Positions 8,666 to 17,393 of a stretch of 64,000 nucleotides of DNA are shown piece after piece; within the stretch, counting starts at the first letter, position 1, and the number at the start of each line of letters is the position of its first letter. The translations under genes and the position numbers were made by a program. Source of the DNA: CAYUYV01 sp964561475. GTDB taxonomy: Bacteria; Pseudomonadota; Alphaproteobacteria; JAJFIK01. The notes below the pieces were generated by a model. It saw only the letters and a list, made by a program, of their open reading frames with translations. It did no database searches and had not been told where the DNA came from. The stretch is taken from positions 16,420-80,419 of the forward strand of contig CAZLPU010000010.1 in the NCBI GenBank assembly GCA_964561475.1, written 5' to 3'.

Positions 8666-9138
8666 CCACCGTGCCCCTGACCACTGTGCCCACGACCACC
8701 GTAACCGTCTGCACCACCTGCCGTTCGAGGGCCCGGGCATCCGGACAGCCCGCAGCGGACATGGACGGCCTGAAAGACGGCGCCCGGTTCTTCCCCCTCG
8801 TCGCCCAGGCCTGCGCGGATACCTCCGGCGCCGTCACCTGCCGGCCCATCGAATGCCTGTGGTCCTGCGGCCTGGGATGTTCCGTGCAGATCATGTCCGA
8901 GGGCAAGACCGGTTATTCCCTTGGCCTGTTCCCCCCGACAGATGAAGCCGCCAAGGCCATCGCCGGCTTCGCCGCCGCCCACGCCCGGTCCGATGACGGC
9001 ACAGTGGCGTTTGAAGACTGGCCGGAAGGTGTTCTGGGCCACTTCATTGTCCGCATCCCGCCGGTTGAGGACGCGGATGGGCAATCTGGCGCGCAAGCCA
9101 GCCCACAAAATGCCACGGGAGATGCTGACACGTCATGA
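8662..9138 (+). CDS. DUF1636 family protein
   Basis: A cytosolic 158-aa protein of a small family with conserved cysteines, sometimes found near metal or cobalamin genes. Its reaction is unknown. The start at 8662 overlaps the antiporter stop as ATGA. An in-frame extension back to 8395 runs inside the antiporter and is a shadow. Visible Cys motifs are C-T-T-C near residue 16 and a cluster C-R-P-I-E-C-L-W-S-C-G-L-G-C near residues 57-70, which looks like a metal or Fe-S ligand set. It is translationally coupled on both sides with ion exchangers, which suggests a metal-related role; that is inference. Confidence 0.8.
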   Translation: MTTVPLTTVPTTTVTVCTTCRSRARASGQPAADMDGLKDGARFFPLVAQACADTSGAVTCRPIECLWSCGLGCSVQIMSEGKTGYSLGLFPPTDEAAKAIAGFAAAHARSDDGTVAFEDWPEGVLGHFIVRIPPVEDADGQSGAQASPQNATGDADTS

Positions 9139-10094
9139 TCTGGGTCCAAATGATTGCCGGTCTGGTCCTTCTGGTCGTGGGCGCCGATGCCCTTATTCGC
9201 GGTGCCCTGGCCACCGCGCGCCGCATGGGCGTCTCGGACATGATGGCTGGTTTTTTGATCATGGGCTTCGGCACCTCCCTGCCCGAACTGACCACGTCCG
9301 TGGGCGCTGCTCTTTCAAACCATCCGGGTCTGGCCCTGGGCAATGTGGTCGGCAGCAACCTGGCCAACATCCTGCTGATTCTCGGAGCGGCGGCCCTCAT
9401 TCACCCGATGGTGTTCAACTGTCAGGCCTTCCGGCGGGATGCCCCCATGCTTCTGCTCAGCACGGCCCTGCTTACGGGCCTGGCGATCTGGGGGCAGGTG
9501 AGCCAGACGGCCGGCTTCATCTTTGTCACCATGCTGATCGGATATGTGGCCTACAGCATAAGGCGCGACCAGACCGATACCTCCGGCGCGGCTGTCGTTC
9601 ACCTCACGGGCGCGGCCGTGACCACACCGGCCAATGCCGCCCTGACGGCGGGTCTGACCATTGCGGGGCTCGCAGCCCTTCTGGGCGGGGCTCATCTGCT
9701 CGTGAACGGCGCCATTTCCCTTGCCCGGATGTGGGGTGTGACGGAAGGGGTGATCGGCCTGACCGTGGTCGCCATCGGCACTTCCCTGCCGGAACTGGCC
9801 GCCAGTGCCATGGCCGCCATGAAGCGGGAGGGGGATGTGGCCTTCGGCAACATTGTCGGCAGCAACATCTTCAACATTCTGGGAATTCTGGGCGTCACAG
9901 CAATCATCCTTCCCTTGGAACGGGCAGGCATCATGGCCGTGGATGTGGGGATCATGGCGGGGGCGACGGTGCTTCTGGTCGTGCTCGTGCTCCTCCGGGG
10001 CCGGATGAGCCGGATCGAGGGCGGCCTGTTCCTTGCCGCCTATTGTCTCTATCTCCTCCTGGTCTCCGCCAGGCACCTCGAGCCGATGATGTGA
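9135..10094 (+). CDS. Calcium/sodium antiporter, YrbG type
   Basis: Inner-membrane K+-independent Ca2+/Na+ exchanger family. The 319 residues give ten membrane segments in two inverted halves, each with an alpha repeat: G-F-G-T-S-L-P-E-L with G-N-V-V-G-S-N near residues 45-75, and A-I-G-T-S-L-P-E-L with G-N-I-V-G-S-N near residues 213-243. Those acidic residues are the ion ligands known from this family. ATGA overlap with the DUF1636 gene makes it the third gene of a coupled operon. Confidence 0.94.
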   Translation: MIWVQMIAGLVLLVVGADALIRGALATARRMGVSDMMAGFLIMGFGTSLPELTTSVGAALSNHPGLALGNVVGSNLANILLILGAAALIHPMVFNCQAFRRDAPMLLLSTALLTGLAIWGQVSQTAGFIFVTMLIGYVAYSIRRDQTDTSGAAVVHLTGAAVTTPANAALTAGLTIAGLAALLGGAHLLVNGAISLARMWGVTEGVIGLTVVAIGTSLPELAASAMAAMKREGDVAFGNIVGSNIFNILGILGVTAIILPLERAGIMAVDVGIMAGATVLLVVLVLLRGRMSRIEGGLFLAAYCLYLLLVSARHLEPMM

Positions 10095-10202
10095 CGCAGC
10101 AGGTTTCGTCCCCTATGGGGCCGATAGAATGCCGCATTGGGCCGGGATGGATCGATAAGGCAAGATGCCTTCGCATGATCCCAGCCCATTTGCGAGAGTC
10201 CG

Positions 10203-10409
10203 ATGACCGATAAACGCCAAGATCCCCATGCGGGGGGCTCCGATGATGGAGACCCGTCAACGCAAACCAAGTCCGGAAAGGCGCCAGGCGGGCGCAGCGA
10301 AAAACGCTCCCGGTCCACACAGATGATGGAGCGGCGGGTCCTCGCCCAGGCCGTGGTGATCGCATTGCTCCTGGGCGGATTGTATTTCTGCAGCCCAACC
10401 CCTCAGTAG
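10203..10409 (+). CDS. Small single-span membrane protein, unknown function
   Basis: A 68-aa product with a charged Asp/Gly/Lys/Arg-rich N-terminal half and one hydrophobic helix at residues ~47-63, ending S-P-T-P-Q. The ATG is the only sensible start. The gene lies 109 bp after the calcium/sodium antiporter and about 100 bp before the minus-strand phage cluster. No family recognised. It may be real, but small size and lack of a strong ribosome-binding site keep confidence moderate. GC-rich hairpins at 10420-10492 follow but lack a T-run. Confidence 0.5.
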   Translation: MTDKRQDPHAGGSDDGDPSTQTKSGKAPGGRSEKRSRSTQMMERRVLAQAVVIALLLGGLYFCSPTPQ

Positions 10410-10513
10410 GACCCTGGACCAACCCTCCGCGAACGGCGGGAGGAAAGGGCGCGGATACAGGCACCCTCCCCTCCCCGGTGTTTATCACACCGCGAGGAAG
10501 ACACGGCCAGCGG

Positions 10514-10759
10514 TCAGCCCTTCTGAACACCCAAAGCGGTCTCGAACGCAGGCTTGGCCGCATCCAGGACCGGTGCCGGATCCTCCCCCTTCAGTTTGGC
10601 CGCGAGTGCATCGATCACGGGCAGGACAATCCGGTCGTCCCACTGGGTATCACTCTCCATCACCGCATCCTTGAGCGCCTCGAGCCCGGATACCACGGCA
10701 ATCCGGATCAGCCAGTCAACGCCCACGGACTGGATCAGCCCTTTCCATACAGCCTTCAT
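10514..10759 (-). CDS. Small phage-cluster protein, unknown function
   Basis: An 81-aa, mostly helical protein with no membrane segment. The last third carries K-L-K-G-E-D-P and a short C-terminal helix. It is the final gene of the phage cluster, 15 bp after the peptidase stop, and shares its strand. ATG start with a purine-rich GAGGAGAGAG upstream on the minus strand supports translation. No family recognised. Confidence 0.6.
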   Translation of the reverse strand: MKAVWKGLIQSVGVDWLIRIAVVSGLEALKDAVMESDTQWDDRIVLPVIDALAAKLKGEDPAPVLDAAKPAFETALGVQKG

Positions 10760-10774
10760 CGCTCTCTCCTCTGA

Positions 10775-11164
10775 CTAAACCGGCGCCACAAAGCGCCGCC
10801 ATTGTCCGCTCGCCCAGTCGAAGCCTTTATCCCAGCGGTACTGGGCGGAGCGGGCATTCCAGGGCCGCACCAGGGGGTGCCGGTTATCGAGCACCCAGAA
10901 GCGGCCGTCCTCATCCCGTACACTGAGCACACAATGGTACTCTCCGCCGGGCAGGGTACAGAGCACCAGGGTCATGTCCTCCTGCGCCGCGCCCAGATCC
11001 TTCAGGCGCGCCAGCTTTTCCAGAACATAATCCTCGCAGTCCCCGGTCAGACCCTCGGGCCGGGTCCACCAATCGGGCCGCCCATGGACCGAAAGGTCAC
11101 TGCCGTAGGCAATCCTCCGGTTGACCTCAGCATTCACGGAGCGGATGATCTGGATGGACACCAT
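10775..11164 (-). pseudogene. Transglutaminase-like cysteine peptidase (LapG type), main part of a frameshifted gene
   Basis: The BTLCP/LapG family are periplasmic calcium-dependent cysteine proteases. This frame holds the catalytic set: Cys in G-D-C-E-D-Y (near residue 43), His in G-G-E-Y-H-C and Asp in V-L-D-N. The N-terminal part expected for the family (signal sequence plus W-x-x-Y-C-x-R motif) lies in another frame at 11134-11337. The family-like sequence E-L-A-M-V-S continues upstream of the ATG at 11164 in this frame. A single-base shift in the purine run GAGAAGGGGAG near 11180 would join them into about 185 aa. It may be a true frameshift mutation, a programmed shift, or a sequencing error. 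Confidence 0.7.
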
Positions 11165-11337
11165 GGCCAGCTCCCCTTCTCACAGGCACGGGCACAGGTC
11201 CCTGCCTGTGGCTCGCGCTCGCAATAGGCCATCCAGCCTTTGGGCGGAAAGGCCGGATCACCGAAAACCGGTGGCTGGGCCGGCGCGCATCCGCACAAAG
11301 TGCCCGCCACCAGTGCGGCCCTAGCGGCTCGTTTCAT
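11134..11337 (-). pseudogene. Lipoprotein-signal N-terminal part of the frameshifted LapG-like peptidase
   Basis: Encodes a basic start, a short hydrophobic stretch and a lipobox-like L-C-G-C, then G-W-M-A-Y-C-E-R-E-P, the conserved motif that precedes the catalytic domain in bacterial transglutaminase-like peptidases. It then runs out of frame into P-S-R-S-S-A-P and stops. The ATG overlaps the end of the tailspike gene by 17 bp. Read with 10775-11164 it restores a whole peptidase, so the pair is best annotated as one broken gene. Confidence 0.65.
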
Positions 11338-14137
11338 TGGCCGGTCCCGTCGTCATCCACACTCCGGTCAGGTCCCGTCCCCCCTCGTCATGGACACCGT
11401 TGCCGCCCATGGTGATGGTCTTGGATCCGGTGCTCCGTCCAGAAACTTTCGCGTTGTTGATGGAAAAGGGATACCCATTGCGATCGTCACTCACCATGTA
11501 GTCGCCCACCGCAATGTCCGAGGAAAGATGACTGGCCGAGCCCGTGGGACGGGAGACATTTGTGATTACCGCCGAGGAGCTCGACACATCGCCCTTGGTG
11601 TGACGGCTCAGGGCGAAGGCTCTGCCGCAGTAGAACCACAGATTACCAGTCGCTGTGCTGATTGCTTCGTACACTGTATATGTGGTGTTCTCAGAGTAAT
11701 TGTTCATCTGTTCAGCAACAATCGCGGGCGTGCCGGTCAGATCCGTGGAGCGGATGAAGAAAATCGTGCCGCTGTTCTCATCCACGATGATATCCCCGGG
11801 CAGTTTGGCCTGGGAGGCGGCAAGGGCCTCGGTCAGTCCGGTTTCCTCCAGGGTCAACACGCCATTGAGCAGGGTGACCGTATCGAAACTGCCTTTGGGT
11901 TCGGCCCGGTAAACGATCTGGTTCGCCGCCCGGCGTCCGTAACTCTCCGCACTGGGAACGAATGTGTCGGCGTAAAGGGGCAGTCCCCGGTTCCTGGTAT
12001 AGTCCTCCTTGCGGGTTTGGGCATCGCTGACAGCCATTGTCCCGCCGTCAGTACCCGAGACCCGGTCCCAGGCCCGGAAAGACATGCTCTGGGGACCCAT
12101 TTTGTCTGGATCAAGAACAATACCGCCGCAGGTGGCATTATGGGCATAGCGCCGGTAGGCCTTTGGGGCCGGAGAGACCGTGGACGCACTGTCGACGGGC
12201 CGGGTGGTACAGCGGTTGATCAGGCGGGCCCCCTTCAGGGCCAGCACTTCCGGATAGCTGTCGAACTCACAGCCGTCGAACAACACCTCACCATTGCCTT
12301 CATTGTCGAGGCTCCAGGCCGCAGGACCAAACTCGTCCGGTGACTGATAGCTCAGCCTGAACACGCCATTGATGAACCGGACCGCCTTTTCCGGAGTGGT
12401 GGACTGGTCCGCGGATCCGATCCGCCAGGTGTTCTCACAATAGAAGTTGATGAAGGTGATGGGGGCGGCCTCGTCCAGCTTGCCGAACTTGAACACCTCT
12501 CCGCACCGGGACAAAGACAGATCCTCGATGGTCCCGGCAAAAATCCCACGCTTTTCCCCGTGGCTGTTATTGGTGAGGATGAACCGCACCCGGTCACAGG
12601 TCATCCCCTGGATGTGGACATTCCGACTGTTCTGATGGCCCACCGAAACACCGTACAGACACCGTGTGATCTGGGTGCTGTAGATCTGCGTGAAATCAGC
12701 ATTGTCCGTGTCACCGCTGGGTTTGAGGGCAATGCCCGTATTGAACCCAGTTATGTCCACGTTCCGGATCACACAGGTTGAGCTGTCCCGTTTCTCATAC
12801 TGGCCAGTGACGCCGGTGAATGGGGGATAGTCCAGATCCCCGTAGGCCTCGGTGGGCTTTGCCGGGCTGCGCGCGTCCACGGCGATGGCCACATAAGGGG
12901 CCGTTCCAGAGTCCCCGCCCAGAGCCGCCCAATTGGCCACTCCGCCCCCTGCCTCGATGGCGGTCTTGGCATCCCAGAGCCCGTCAATACCGGCGGCGAG
13001 CTTGCCGACCAGGGCCATTTCCTCAATGACGATATCCCGACCGCCCTGAACATTGATGAGATATTCTCCCAGACCGCCAGTGTGGACCAGACGGGTACCG
13101 ACCGGATTGGTGACCGCCCCGAGACCATCAACACCCTGACGGTCAGCCCGGGCGATCCCCCGGAAGACAAGGGTCTTGAACACATCCCCATAGCCCAGGT
13201 CGAGCATACCCTCGCAGGCATAGAACCCGGTTCCGAACTGGACAATCGAGTAGTCCTTGTCCGAACCGTAAAGCACCAGATCGACGGCCGCCTGGATGAG
13301 ATCGCGGTTATCCGTCGACCCGTCCTTGACCACGGGCCCCCAATCCACATGGAAAATGCCGCTGCGGGCCGGGACCCGTTTCCACACCCCCGATGCCCCG
13401 GTCCCATCCGCCTCCGGAGGGATATAGAGAAACTGATAGGGGTCTTCAGTCACAAGATCCGACTGGTCACCGGCGACCCAGCGAAAGACACCCTGCCCCC
13501 CGTCCCCCGGAACCGTCCGTCCCAGCACCATGATGCTTGTTGTCGACCCCGGAGGATCGAGCAGGGCAAGGGCCGCCACATTGGTCAGCCAGGACTGGGC
13601 AGAGACCGCAAAGTCATTGGCTGCCGCCGCCAGGGTGCTTTCGAGCAGGGAAGCGGAAACCCCGAGGGCAAAGCCCGACCCATCCGCGTTGAAGCCCAGC
13701 ACCTTGTCGCTGCGATCCGCGAGGCGGGGCAGAGACAGTCCGGTTTCCCCATAAGGCATACGCGGCGCGCGATCAAGGCGGTCATCCAGTTCCTGGGTGA
13801 TACGGGTGAGCTTGTCAAACCCCGCCTCGATGGCGGCGGAGGGGAACGGTCCTGCCTGACTCAAATCCAGGTTGGACGACAGGTCCGTGGCGCCGATGTG
13901 ATAGAGCACGGTCCCGTTTCCCGGCGCGGTCACATAGGTGACCAGTCCGCCACTCTCTTCACCAACACCGGACACGGAATAATCAGTGTTCTGCGCGAGC
14001 TGGGTCTCCATGCCGTCCGCATCAACCATAATCACTAAAAGCTCCGCCGCTGACAGAACCTTAAAGGCGTAGCTGAAGACCTGGGTCTCGCCATCGCCCG
14101 CATGGGCGGTGACACGGACTTGTGTCGAGACTGTCAT
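11321..14137 (-). CDS. Phage tailspike / tail fibre protein
   Basis: Receptor-binding or depolymerase protein at the tail tip. The 938-aa product starts with a ~110-residue virion-anchoring domain (T-V-S-T-Q-V-R-V-T-A-H-A-G-D-G) resembling T7-type fibre N-termini, followed by a short helical linker. Residues ~270-700 are rich in short beta strands with repeated N-V-D-I-T-G, V-H-I-Q-G-M-T and I-F-A-G-T-I-E-type rungs, as in right-handed beta-helix (pectate-lyase-like) tailspikes. The C-terminal ~200 residues are probably a trimerisation or capping domain. No catalytic site can be assigned. Start 14137 is an ATG 48 bp after the previous gene, with AGGAG nearby. Confidence 0.85.
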   Translation of the reverse strand: MTVSTQVRVTAHAGDGETQVFSYAFKVLSAAELLVIMVDADGMETQLAQNTDYSVSGVGEESGGLVTYVTAPGNGTVLYHIGATDLSSNLDLSQAGPFPSAAIEAGFDKLTRITQELDDRLDRAPRMPYGETGLSLPRLADRSDKVLGFNADGSGFALGVSASLLESTLAAAANDFAVSAQSWLTNVAALALLDPPGSTTSIMVLGRTVPGDGGQGVFRWVAGDQSDLVTEDPYQFLYIPPEADGTGASGVWKRVPARSGIFHVDWGPVVKDGSTDNRDLIQAAVDLVLYGSDKDYSIVQFGTGFYACEGMLDLGYGDVFKTLVFRGIARADRQGVDGLGAVTNPVGTRLVHTGGLGEYLINVQGGRDIVIEEMALVGKLAAGIDGLWDAKTAIEAGGGVANWAALGGDSGTAPYVAIAVDARSPAKPTEAYGDLDYPPFTGVTGQYEKRDSSTCVIRNVDITGFNTGIALKPSGDTDNADFTQIYSTQITRCLYGVSVGHQNSRNVHIQGMTCDRVRFILTNNSHGEKRGIFAGTIEDLSLSRCGEVFKFGKLDEAAPITFINFYCENTWRIGSADQSTTPEKAVRFINGVFRLSYQSPDEFGPAAWSLDNEGNGEVLFDGCEFDSYPEVLALKGARLINRCTTRPVDSASTVSPAPKAYRRYAHNATCGGIVLDPDKMGPQSMSFRAWDRVSGTDGGTMAVSDAQTRKEDYTRNRGLPLYADTFVPSAESYGRRAANQIVYRAEPKGSFDTVTLLNGVLTLEETGLTEALAASQAKLPGDIIVDENSGTIFFIRSTDLTGTPAIVAEQMNNYSENTTYTVYEAISTATGNLWFYCGRAFALSRHTKGDVSSSSAVITNVSRPTGSASHLSSDIAVGDYMVSDDRNGYPFSINNAKVSGRSTGSKTITMGGNGVHDEGGRDLTGVWMTTGPANETSR

Positions 14138-14185
14138 GGCGTGTTCTCCTGGAAGGAAAGGGAGGCTCCTGCTGGAAAGGGAGGA

Positions 14186-14665
14186 TCAACCGGCAGGCGC
14201 CGAAAAGGGTGTGGAACGGCTCCCGCCAGCGAATGATTGAGATGCGGACAAAAGCGATCCGGCCGCACCGAGCCCCCCACGCAAGGCCGCCCGGCTGGCC
14301 CGGGTCCGCACCCGGCGCGCCTCCCGCTCCCGGTCTCTTGCCGCCTGCTCCCCATCGGTCCGATCCTGGAGAATGTCGAATTCGAGAACCTGAGCCAGAT
14401 CGAGGCCCTGGTCGAGATTGGATCCCTGGTCCGTCCGTGTACCGCTCGCGCCCTGGCGGCCACGCAAGGCGGCAAGCTGGCGTCTCGCGTCCCGTCGGGC
14501 CGCTTCCTCCCGCGCACTGGTCTGCCTGCGCAGGCTGCGGGCCTCACGTCCCGCCGCCCGGGCCGCCGCTCTGGCATCCGCCGCCTGGCCCGCAACACCA
14601 AGCCCCTGTCCCGCAATGGACGCGCCCGCACTTGCCGCAGCCAGTGCCGTTACCGGATCGCACAT
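14186..14665 (-). CDS. Internal virion protein-like coiled-coil protein
   Basis: The 159-aa product starts M-C-D-P-V-T-A-L-A-A-A-S, a hydrophobic Ala/Gly-rich segment, and continues as an Arg/Ala/Glu-rich helix over ~90 residues. It ends in a Gly/Ser-rich hydrophobic stretch. This layout matches small gp14-like ejection proteins placed between tail and fibre genes in T7- and BPP-1-type podoviruses. The larger internal proteins that normally follow are absent. Assignment is by position and composition. Confidence 0.6.
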   Translation of the reverse strand: MCDPVTALAAASAGASIAGQGLGVAGQAADARAAARAAGREARSLRRQTSAREEAARRDARRQLAALRGRQGASGTRTDQGSNLDQGLDLAQVLEFDILQDRTDGEQAARDREREARRVRTRASRAALRGGLGAAGSLLSASQSFAGGSRSTPFSAPAG

Positions 14666-14706
14666 GGTTCACCTCCTAGGGAAAGTTCAGATGGGGATGA
14701 AAATCC

Positions 14707-15588
14707 TCAGCGCCCGGGCCGGGTCGCCACGGGCACAATGGCCTCTATGGTCAGGGGATAGGGTTGATCCTGAAGGATCACCACATGGTCATCATCACTC
14801 CACAGACCATCCACCTGGGCACGGACATATCCGGTGATGAGAGCCGGCGCACGATCGAACCGGTCCGCGCCGGTCCGGTCCAGGAGGGCATCGGTGTTCT
14901 CCTGGTCGCGGCCGCCCCGCGCGCCGATACTGTCGCGCACCAGAACTCGCACCTCCTGAACCGACCGCACCCGCCCCTCTCCCGTACCCTCCGCCGCTTG
15001 ACGGGACAGGGGCAGACTGTCCACCAGGGCCGTGAAGTTCAGACCCGCATGGACGGTGGAGGCCGGCGCATCCAAAGTGATCTGCCCGCCGCTCACTGTC
15101 CGGGGGGAGAGCGCCACCCCATCGGCCAGGACGCCGATACTCTCCCCCTCCAGATGATCCAGCCCCGCAAGCGTGGAGACCGGATCGCCCTCATAGGAAA
15201 GGCTGCTGTCGAGAAAGACGTAACCGGCGCTATCCGCTGGCGATGTGGGCTCATGGGGCTGGGTCAGGATTTCAACATAGCGCCGGGTCTCGCCGTTGAC
15301 CGTGCGCTCCACCAGCAACCAAAGATCATCGCTCTGTCCATCTGGCGCGGGGATCACCGCAATGTCCCGGACCGCGCCGGAGCGCGGATGCCGATGCCAG
15401 GCCCAGACATCCTGATCCCGGCGGTAGGTCAGCCCGCAGAGCACCCCATCCGCACGCACCGCCCACAGGACCCGCCAGGGATCCTGCTGGAAAGCCAGGC
15501 GGACGAACCCGGCCGGTCCTGCCCGTTTCAGCACATCGGGCGCAGGCACGGAAGATGTTGATCCAATGAAAGGTGGATTGATCGTCAT
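14707..15588 (-). CDS. Tail nozzle-like protein, C-terminal part of an apparently split gene
   Basis: Residues ~25-100 (G-F-V-R-L-A-F-Q-Q-D-P-W, A-V-R-A-D-G, G-L-T-Y-R-R-D-Q, A-W-H-R-H) match the second half of podoviral tail tubular/nozzle proteins. In the family as I know it, that half follows directly after the D-L-T-x-L-x-x-H-I segment, which here ends the gene at 16005-17393. The first ~24 residues look newly acquired. The 293-aa product starts as ATGA overlapping the stop of the inserted gene 15585-15983. Both parts remain open and have starts, so they may function as two chains. See the finding on the split nozzle. Confidence 0.75.
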   Translation of the reverse strand: MTINPPFIGSTSSVPAPDVLKRAGPAGFVRLAFQQDPWRVLWAVRADGVLCGLTYRRDQDVWAWHRHPRSGAVRDIAVIPAPDGQSDDLWLLVERTVNGETRRYVEILTQPHEPTSPADSAGYVFLDSSLSYEGDPVSTLAGLDHLEGESIGVLADGVALSPRTVSGGQITLDAPASTVHAGLNFTALVDSLPLSRQAAEGTGEGRVRSVQEVRVLVRDSIGARGGRDQENTDALLDRTGADRFDRAPALITGYVRAQVDGLWSDDDHVVILQDQPYPLTIEAIVPVATRPGR

Positions 15589-15983
15589 AGGGCAAACACT
15601 CCCGATGCGGACCAGATCACCTCAATATCGCCACCGCCCGGTGTAGCCGGAAGGCCGACAATATCCGTATCAAGATAGGCAATCAGGGGTGAAAGGGCGT
15701 CACTGGCACCCTCTTTCCATAATAGAAGTGCGGTGACGACATCACCGGTCACGGACCCAAAGGTGACATCCCCGGCGTCGAACAGCCCCGCGCTGACCGA
15801 TTTCGCGGTCAGGGTCTCCTGCGCGATCCGGGCGGCCAGGGGTATTTCGCTCAAGGCTGTGTGGGTACTGTTGAAAGCATAGTCCGTCGTGTCGATCAGG
15901 GCAGCGACAATCGTATCGGACAGCAGATCGATCTCCCCCCTGAGAAACGCCGATTTGGCAGAAGGATAGAGCAGATTGGCCAT
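15585..15983 (-). CDS. Phage virion-associated protein inserted between nozzle halves
   Basis: The 132-aa protein (M-A-N-L-L-Y-P-S-A-K) has the pattern L-x-G-x-I-D-x-L-S-D-T-I-x-x-x-L-I-D-T-x-D-Y, followed by a G-D-V-V-T-A-L-L-L-W-K-type segment and a closing G-G-D-I-E-V-I-W. It belongs to a common small family of phage structural proteins of unknown detail. A strong GGAGGAGGTG ribosome-binding site precedes the ATG at 15983. It lies between the two nozzle parts, 21 bp after one and overlapping the other. Confidence 0.75.
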   Translation of the reverse strand: MANLLYPSAKSAFLRGEIDLLSDTIVAALIDTTDYAFNSTHTALSEIPLAARIAQETLTAKSVSAGLFDAGDVTFGSVTGDVVTALLLWKEGASDALSPLIAYLDTDIVGLPATPGGGDIEVIWSASGVFAL

Positions 15984-16004
15984 GACACCTCCTCCCCGGT
16001 CCGG

Positions 16005-17393
16005 TCACGGACGGGCAATATGATCTGACAGCAAAGTGAGATCCCGCGCGGAATAGGTCCCGGCCGGGCCGTCATAGGTCAGTTCGTAAAGCCGGCGCAG
16101 ATTGCGCGAGAGATAGATGACGGCATTGCCAATCGCCACGGGTTGAAGGGCGGCACTCCCCTCCTGGGTCGCGGGCCTGGCGCGCACACCCGCAGGAGAC
16201 AGGGGCGCTTCAAAATCCGTACCCGTGGCAAGCCACACGGTCTCGCTGGAGCCCATGAGCAGGATCGGTGCATTGATCAGCCAGCGAATGGCATTGACCT
16301 GGGCGGAGGCCAGTGTGTAGGAAAATCCCTTGTCCGCCTCCACACCCCCTTCGAACCGCTCATAGTTTCCCGCACCGACGGATCCCCAGAAGCTCATGGG
16401 CCGGGTCACGGTGGCGGCCGTGATGAGCCGCTGGTCGGCGAAGGTGGCCGCGCCCGGATAACCTCTGTAGGCGGACCAGGCACCGCTTGCCCAACGCCAG
16501 GTCTCGTCATCGGACACACTGTCGGGCAAGCGGGACAGCACCGTGCCGGTGACTTCCGTCGGACTGATGAAACCGGTGATCCGCACCACTCCGGATCCGG
16601 AATGGAGATAGGACCATTCCATGCTGTTATCGGTCTTGCCGTCCCAGGCCCGGCCCTCCGTATGGATCGGGGGCACACTGCCGGAATCCCCGTTCTTGGT
16701 GACCAGCTCATAGATGTTGCCGTCAAAGCGGACCTGGTCTCCCAGATCATAGGCCCGGCTTGGCTCCCAGGGCTGGACCCGGGCCGGCTCCGCTTCTCCC
16801 AACCGGAACAGGCTGCCCACATCCCCCGCCTCCCAGACCGTGCCTCCGGACGCAGTCAGAGTGGTGCTCCCGCTGGTGGCGCTGGCGGTTACCGTGTGGC
16901 ATTGGTCCGGATTGTCCTCCAAAAACGGGCCATCGTCGGGGTTGAGCGTGCTCAGGCGCCAGTCCGTATGTCCGAACCGGGAGAGCTTCCGGGGTTCATG
17001 GGAGGGATGGAACAGATACAGAATATCCGCTTCCTGAACCCAGGTCAGATCCCGCAACTGGGCTCCGTTCCAGGGTGTGGCGATTTCATAAGGCGCACCG
17101 GACACTTCAATCCGGCCTCGGTCGATATAGAAACGGGCATAGCCGCTGCCGATCTCGATCACATAGGCCTGGGCCGTGGAGAAAACGAAAGGCACCAGAA
17201 TGGACTTGCTGGCCGCCGTTTTCGCCTCGGCAACGAACCGGGTTCCTGGAGACCGGGTGATGCCGCCGGTCACCAGGACGATGAAATTCTCCAGGCGGCA
17301 GGCGCCCGCGTCAAAGGCGGCCACGTCGCTCCGGGACAGGGCGGCGGGCGACAACTCCCCCTTGGCGAAACTGCGTTTGTTCCCATAGATCAT
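16005..17393 (-). CDS. Tail nozzle-like protein (tail tubular protein B type), N-terminal part
   Basis: Forms the distal tail tube in podoviruses. The start at 17393 is chosen because it makes an ATGA overlap with the adaptor gene and has GGAG upstream; an ATG at 17411 adds six residues. The 462-aa product begins N-K-R-S-F-A-K-G-E-L-S-P, the family hallmark, then G-G-I-T-R-S-P-G-T-R-F-V. It ends abruptly after S-A-R-D-L-T-L-L-S-D-H-I. Family members normally continue for several hundred residues, and the missing sequence is found at 14707-15588. Confidence 0.82.
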   Translation of the reverse strand: MIYGNKRSFAKGELSPAALSRSDVAAFDAGACRLENFIVLVTGGITRSPGTRFVAEAKTAASKSILVPFVFSTAQAYVIEIGSGYARFYIDRGRIEVSGAPYEIATPWNGAQLRDLTWVQEADILYLFHPSHEPRKLSRFGHTDWRLSTLNPDDGPFLEDNPDQCHTVTASATSGSTTLTASGGTVWEAGDVGSLFRLGEAEPARVQPWEPSRAYDLGDQVRFDGNIYELVTKNGDSGSVPPIHTEGRAWDGKTDNSMEWSYLHSGSGVVRITGFISPTEVTGTVLSRLPDSVSDDETWRWASGAWSAYRGYPGAATFADQRLITAATVTRPMSFWGSVGAGNYERFEGGVEADKGFSYTLASAQVNAIRWLINAPILLMGSSETVWLATGTDFEAPLSPAGVRARPATQEGSAALQPVAIGNAVIYLSRNLRRLYELTYDGPAGTYSARDLTLLSDHIARP

